NCBI RefSeq assembly: GCF_946479755.1
Contig: NZ_CAMLHC010000021.1
Coordinates: 1 to 64,000, forward strand
Direction: 5' to 3'
Length of the DNA stretch: 64,000 nt
From: an uncultured Chitinophaga sp.
GTDB lineage: Bacteria > Bacteroidota > Bacteroidia > Chitinophagales > Chitinophagaceae
Position numbers and translations under genes: made by a program. A model generated the notes under the pieces. It saw only the letters and a program-made list of their open reading frames with translations, did no database searches and was not told the origin of the DNA. Of this stretch, positions 61,361-64,000 are shown piece after piece (position 1 is the stretch's first letter; each line of letters begins with the position of its first letter).

Positions 61361-63761
61361 AACGCTATTCATCTCCATAGGGCTGCTGCTGGCAGGGCAT
61401 CACCTGGCGGCACAGCAGGGCTCCGTCTTTACCAACGGCCTGGCCCGCATTGTCACAAAAGAAAAAAGCTGGTTTATAGACACCACCGGTCAGAAAGTGT
61501 TCGATAAGATCGTAGCGGTCTATCATCCAGTGGACAGCGTCCGGGACGGCAGCGTATACTCCGATACGGAGAAAAATATGCTGATCGTGAGTAGTAATGG
61601 TAAAAAAGGACTGATCAGCGACAAGGGACAATGGCTGCTGAAACCGGAATACGATCAGCTGGAGGTAAAGTTTAACATTTACCTGGAGGTACGTAAACAG
61701 GGGAAGATGACCTACGCCGACACCCGGGGTAAATTGCTGCTACCGCTGCAGTTTGAGCAGGTGGGCATCCTGGACGATGACCGTTACGATGTGAAACAAC
61801 AGGGCAAATGGGGTATCTATGATGTGCGCCAACAAAAACTGGTGATCCCGGCGGTGTACGATGAATTTGACTACTGCGGCGGCTGCGGACGGAAAAGCGA
61901 CTATCTCTATGCAAAGAAAAATGGCCAGTGGGGCATCATCAGCGCCACCAATGAAGTGCTGGTGCCTTTTGCCTTTGATCATAGTCACTCCCGGATGCGC
62001 AGCGATGAGTGGGTATGCAGTTTCCGGCAGAACGGTAAAGACGTGGTGGTTAACATCCTCCGAAAAAAAGTATATGGGGAACCGTTATACAGTCAAATGG
62101 AAGTGATCGGCGACGGTATGCTGAAGCTACAGAAAGACGGCCGTTCCGGACTCATTAACCGCAACGGGGAGCAGGTGCTGGATTTTGTATACGACGATAT
62201 TGCCGATCCATACGGGCAGTTCGCCAGCGGCCCTTTCCTGACCATACGGAAAGAAGGTAAGACCGGCATCGTGGATATGAACGGACGGATGGTCCTCCCG
62301 CCTTCGCTGGATGAAGAAGTTATCTGCTCGGATGATTATATCGTGGCGGCGCGGAACGGTATGTACAATGTATTTGACAGTACCGGTAAGCCCTTGCTGA
62401 AAGAGGACTATAGCGACATTGAACCGATGAAGACAGTAGGCGGCGTGCCGCTTTTTGCACTCAAACAAAAAGCGCTGTATGGCTTTTTTAACCCAATCAA
62501 CGGTAAGATAGTAGCGCCGGCATTTCACGAGGTGGATGTAGTCTCCTCCGGGAAAGCCCAGGGAATGGTGGAGGTAATCTATCAGGGTAAGTCCGGCTTA
62601 TACAGACCTGACGGTACGTTGCTATTGCCTGCGAAATACAGCCATTATGAACTGTTGAACGATCATGTGTTGATGGTGACGACGGGCGGCAACACCGGCC
62701 TTTTCGATGCCAATACCCAGCAGGAGATTATTCCCGCAAAGTTCAAATATATAAACCGGATGCCGGACGACAGCTCGTTGTTGAGCGTTGTATCGGAGAA
62801 CGAGGCGGGTGATCCTGTCTACGGCCTTTATCATACAAGCGGTAAAGAACTGGCGCCGCCGGTGTACACTTATATCGGCGCGTTGAACAGAGACCAGTAC
62901 CTGTTGATAAAAGAGAAAACATATGCAGTCCTCTCACCAGCCACCGGAAAGATCAATGCGTTGTCCTATACGGAAGTTGTTCCTACGCATGCGGCCAATC
63001 TCCTGGTCGTGTCAGACGGCCGCCAGTCCTGGCTTTGGAACGTAGCAGAAAATAAGACTGTGTCCCCGCCTTTTCCCATGGTGAAGAAATATGAGGACGA
63101 TACGGTGCTGACCTCGCCCATCGGTGCCTTTGCCTTTGGAGTGGCACTGCTGGAAAGAAACGGTAAGATGGGCGTTATCAATACCCGAGGAAAGGAAGTG
63201 ATACCCGTTATTTATGACGGCGCATCCCTGCTGAAACAAGGGGTAATTTTGCTGGCCCGCAAAAACGGTGACGCCTGGAAATACGGGTATGCAGATACGA
63301 CCGGCAAATTATTGGTGCCGCTGGAATATGATTATAACGTGAACGGCTATATCTACGATTACGAAGACAGCACTTATTTACCGCTTTATAAATCGGAAGG
63401 CGAGTACTCCCGCGCCTATAAAAAAGGCATGGCCGGCCGGGACGGGAAAATACTGGTCCCTGCTATCTACGACAGGGTATTTGTCGGTAATAAGGCTACC
63501 GGCTTTTTAGCGGAGAAAGACCGGCAGTTTACCATCCTGAATGCTGCCGGCAAGGAGGTTACGCCGGCGAAGTTCGCTGCTGTTATGCTGGACCCTTCGG
63601 TTAATCCGCAGGCAGATGCCGCCGTGTTGTCCTATCCTTTATTATGCCGGCAGGGAGAGCGGTATGTGTACCTGCTCTCCAACGGGAAAATGTTGCCGTT
63701 GCAACTGACGGACGTGGTCCGGTTTGAGGAGTTCGACAGTGCTATCGAGTATCATCCATAA
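61353..63761 (+). CDS. Secreted WG-repeat protein 3
   Basis: From ATG 61353 (MNKTLFISIGLLLAGHHLAAQ) the product is 802 residues with a signal peptide; the longer frame from 61302 lies inside the previous gene and is rejected. The ATG overlaps the previous gene by 8 bases, implying coupled translation. Units include KKGLISDKGQWLLKPEYDQL, KWGIYDVRQQKLVIPAVYDEF, QWGIISATNEVLVPFAF, RSGLINRNGEQVLDFVYDD and KMGVINTRGKEVIPVIYD. A KMTYADTRGKLLLP unit also fits. A CGGCG cluster (YCGGCGRKSD) stands out. Function is unknown. Confidence 0.92.
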   Translation: MNKTLFISIGLLLAGHHLAAQQGSVFTNGLARIVTKEKSWFIDTTGQKVFDKIVAVYHPVDSVRDGSVYSDTEKNMLIVSSNGKKGLISDKGQWLLKPEYDQLEVKFNIYLEVRKQGKMTYADTRGKLLLPLQFEQVGILDDDRYDVKQQGKWGIYDVRQQKLVIPAVYDEFDYCGGCGRKSDYLYAKKNGQWGIISATNEVLVPFAFDHSHSRMRSDEWVCSFRQNGKDVVVNILRKKVYGEPLYSQMEVIGDGMLKLQKDGRSGLINRNGEQVLDFVYDDIADPYGQFASGPFLTIRKEGKTGIVDMNGRMVLPPSLDEEVICSDDYIVAARNGMYNVFDSTGKPLLKEDYSDIEPMKTVGGVPLFALKQKALYGFFNPINGKIVAPAFHEVDVVSSGKAQGMVEVIYQGKSGLYRPDGTLLLPAKYSHYELLNDHVLMVTTGGNTGLFDANTQQEIIPAKFKYINRMPDDSSLLSVVSENEAGDPVYGLYHTSGKELAPPVYTYIGALNRDQYLLIKEKTYAVLSPATGKINALSYTEVVPTHAANLLVVSDGRQSWLWNVAENKTVSPPFPMVKKYEDDTVLTSPIGAFAFGVALLERNGKMGVINTRGKEVIPVIYDGASLLKQGVILLARKNGDAWKYGYADTTGKLLVPLEYDYNVNGYIYDYEDSTYLPLYKSEGEYSRAYKKGMAGRDGKILVPAIYDRVFVGNKATGFLAEKDRQFTILNAAGKEVTPAKFAAVMLDPSVNPQADAAVLSYPLLCRQGERYVYLLSNGKMLPLQLTDVVRFEEFDSAIEYHP

Positions 63762-63767
63762 AAAATT

Positions 63768-63817
63768 GATCAATAAAAAACCGCTGTGCAGCCTTGCACA
63801 GCGGTTTTTTATTGATC
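63768..63817. terminator. Very strong bidirectional terminator after the WG operon
   Basis: A perfect 23-base stem runs from 63768-63790 and 63795-63817 around a GCCT loop; the inner core is CCGCTGTGCA/TGCACAGCGG, flanked by A6/T6. It lies between convergent genes. Confidence 0.95.
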
Positions 63818-63828
63818 TCATACACGAT

Positions 63829-64000
63829 TTATTTTTTATCCCACCATACTTTAGAGAGATAGGAATCGCCTTTTGACAATCCTTTTACTGCCTGCTGATA
63901 GTTGGTCGTATTCAGCAGTGCTTCCAGCGAGGAGTATACCGCCCTGCGGGGAATGGTACCGTTGGTGGAACCCTGGTTGGGCCCTGGCGTGAGGACGGGG
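63829..64000 (-). CDS. SusD/RagB family lipoprotein, C-terminal fragment
   Basis: The minus strand from the window edge reads 57 codons to a TAA at 63829-63831. The fragment contains NGTIPRRAVYSSLEALL and ends SKVWWDKK, the same C-terminal pattern as the SusD protein at 37.2 kb (GGTIPRRLPYSQ and RIWWDK). A second SusC/SusD locus therefore lies beyond the window on this strand. Confidence 0.8.
   Translation of the reverse strand, partial: PVLTPGPNQGSTNGTIPRRAVYSSLEALLNTTNYQQAVKGLSKGDSYLSKVWWDKK

Noticed and set aside
1..64000. CRISPR arrays, tRNA or rRNA genes, IS elements and prophage
   Set aside because: No regularly spaced repeats, no cloverleaf with a CCA-type end, no transposase or phage gene was seen by reading; a covariance-model scan was not possible.

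Overview
The window looks like a chromosomal segment of a Bacteroidota bacterium, most likely a Chitinophaga-like member of the Chitinophagaceae. This rests on several family-level signs: a SusC/SusD pair, class I lanthipeptide precursors with Lys-rich GG-type leaders, LytS/LytTR two-component genes, a leuCDAB operon containing a LeuA2/CimA-like enzyme, many secreted WG-repeat proteins, and few Shine-Dalgarno sequences. No species name can be read from the sequence. No rRNA, tRNA, CRISPR array, IS element or phage gene was seen.

Layout. 1-8.4 kb is housekeeping: an aminopeptidase P, a DUF2147 protein, a cold-shock protein, a SyrP/TauD-like dioxygenase convergent with a class V aminotransferase-DUF4395 pair, and a LytS-LytTR two-component system. 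8.5-18 kb holds secreted proteins, RidA, an internally deleted Crp-like regulator, GNAT enzymes, YggS with an AAA+ ATPase, a methyltransferase and a subtilisin-type lipoprotein. 18-27.8 kb holds a WG-Sel1 repeat protein, small proteins, a thioredoxin-AraC-ArsR/rhodanese group, an ATP-grasp protein, a drug-type MFS transporter and an ECF sigma factor. 27.9-32.6 kb is the leucine operon. 32.9-45 kb is a glycan/amino-sugar utilisation locus: a DeoR regulator diverging from SusC, SusD, GH20 hexosaminidase, GntP permease, RidA-like protein, PfkB kinase and membrane dipeptidase. 45-49 kb holds an S9 peptidase, a small exported peptide and a fatty acid desaturase.

The most interesting part is 49.3-63.8 kb. 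It is a compact class I lanthipeptide locus with four precursors that share a leader but have very different Cys/Ser/Thr-rich cores. They are followed by LanC cyclase, a full-length LanB dehydratase, a C39-peptidase ABC exporter and an unusually short HlyD-type adaptor. Three large secreted WG-repeat proteins follow in the same direction. The first of these is preceded by tandem TTGTAGATA repeats, and a further copy overlaps the start of the second. One LanB/LanC/LanT set apparently modifies, cleaves and exports four products. A hairpin before lanC and a duplicated leader region before two precursors suggest separate control of peptide and enzyme expression. The window ends inside another SusD-like gene.

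Start codons were often moved downstream from the longest open frame, using homology and signal-peptide position. Regulatory elements were found by eye as exact inverted or direct repeats, and their functions are inferred.
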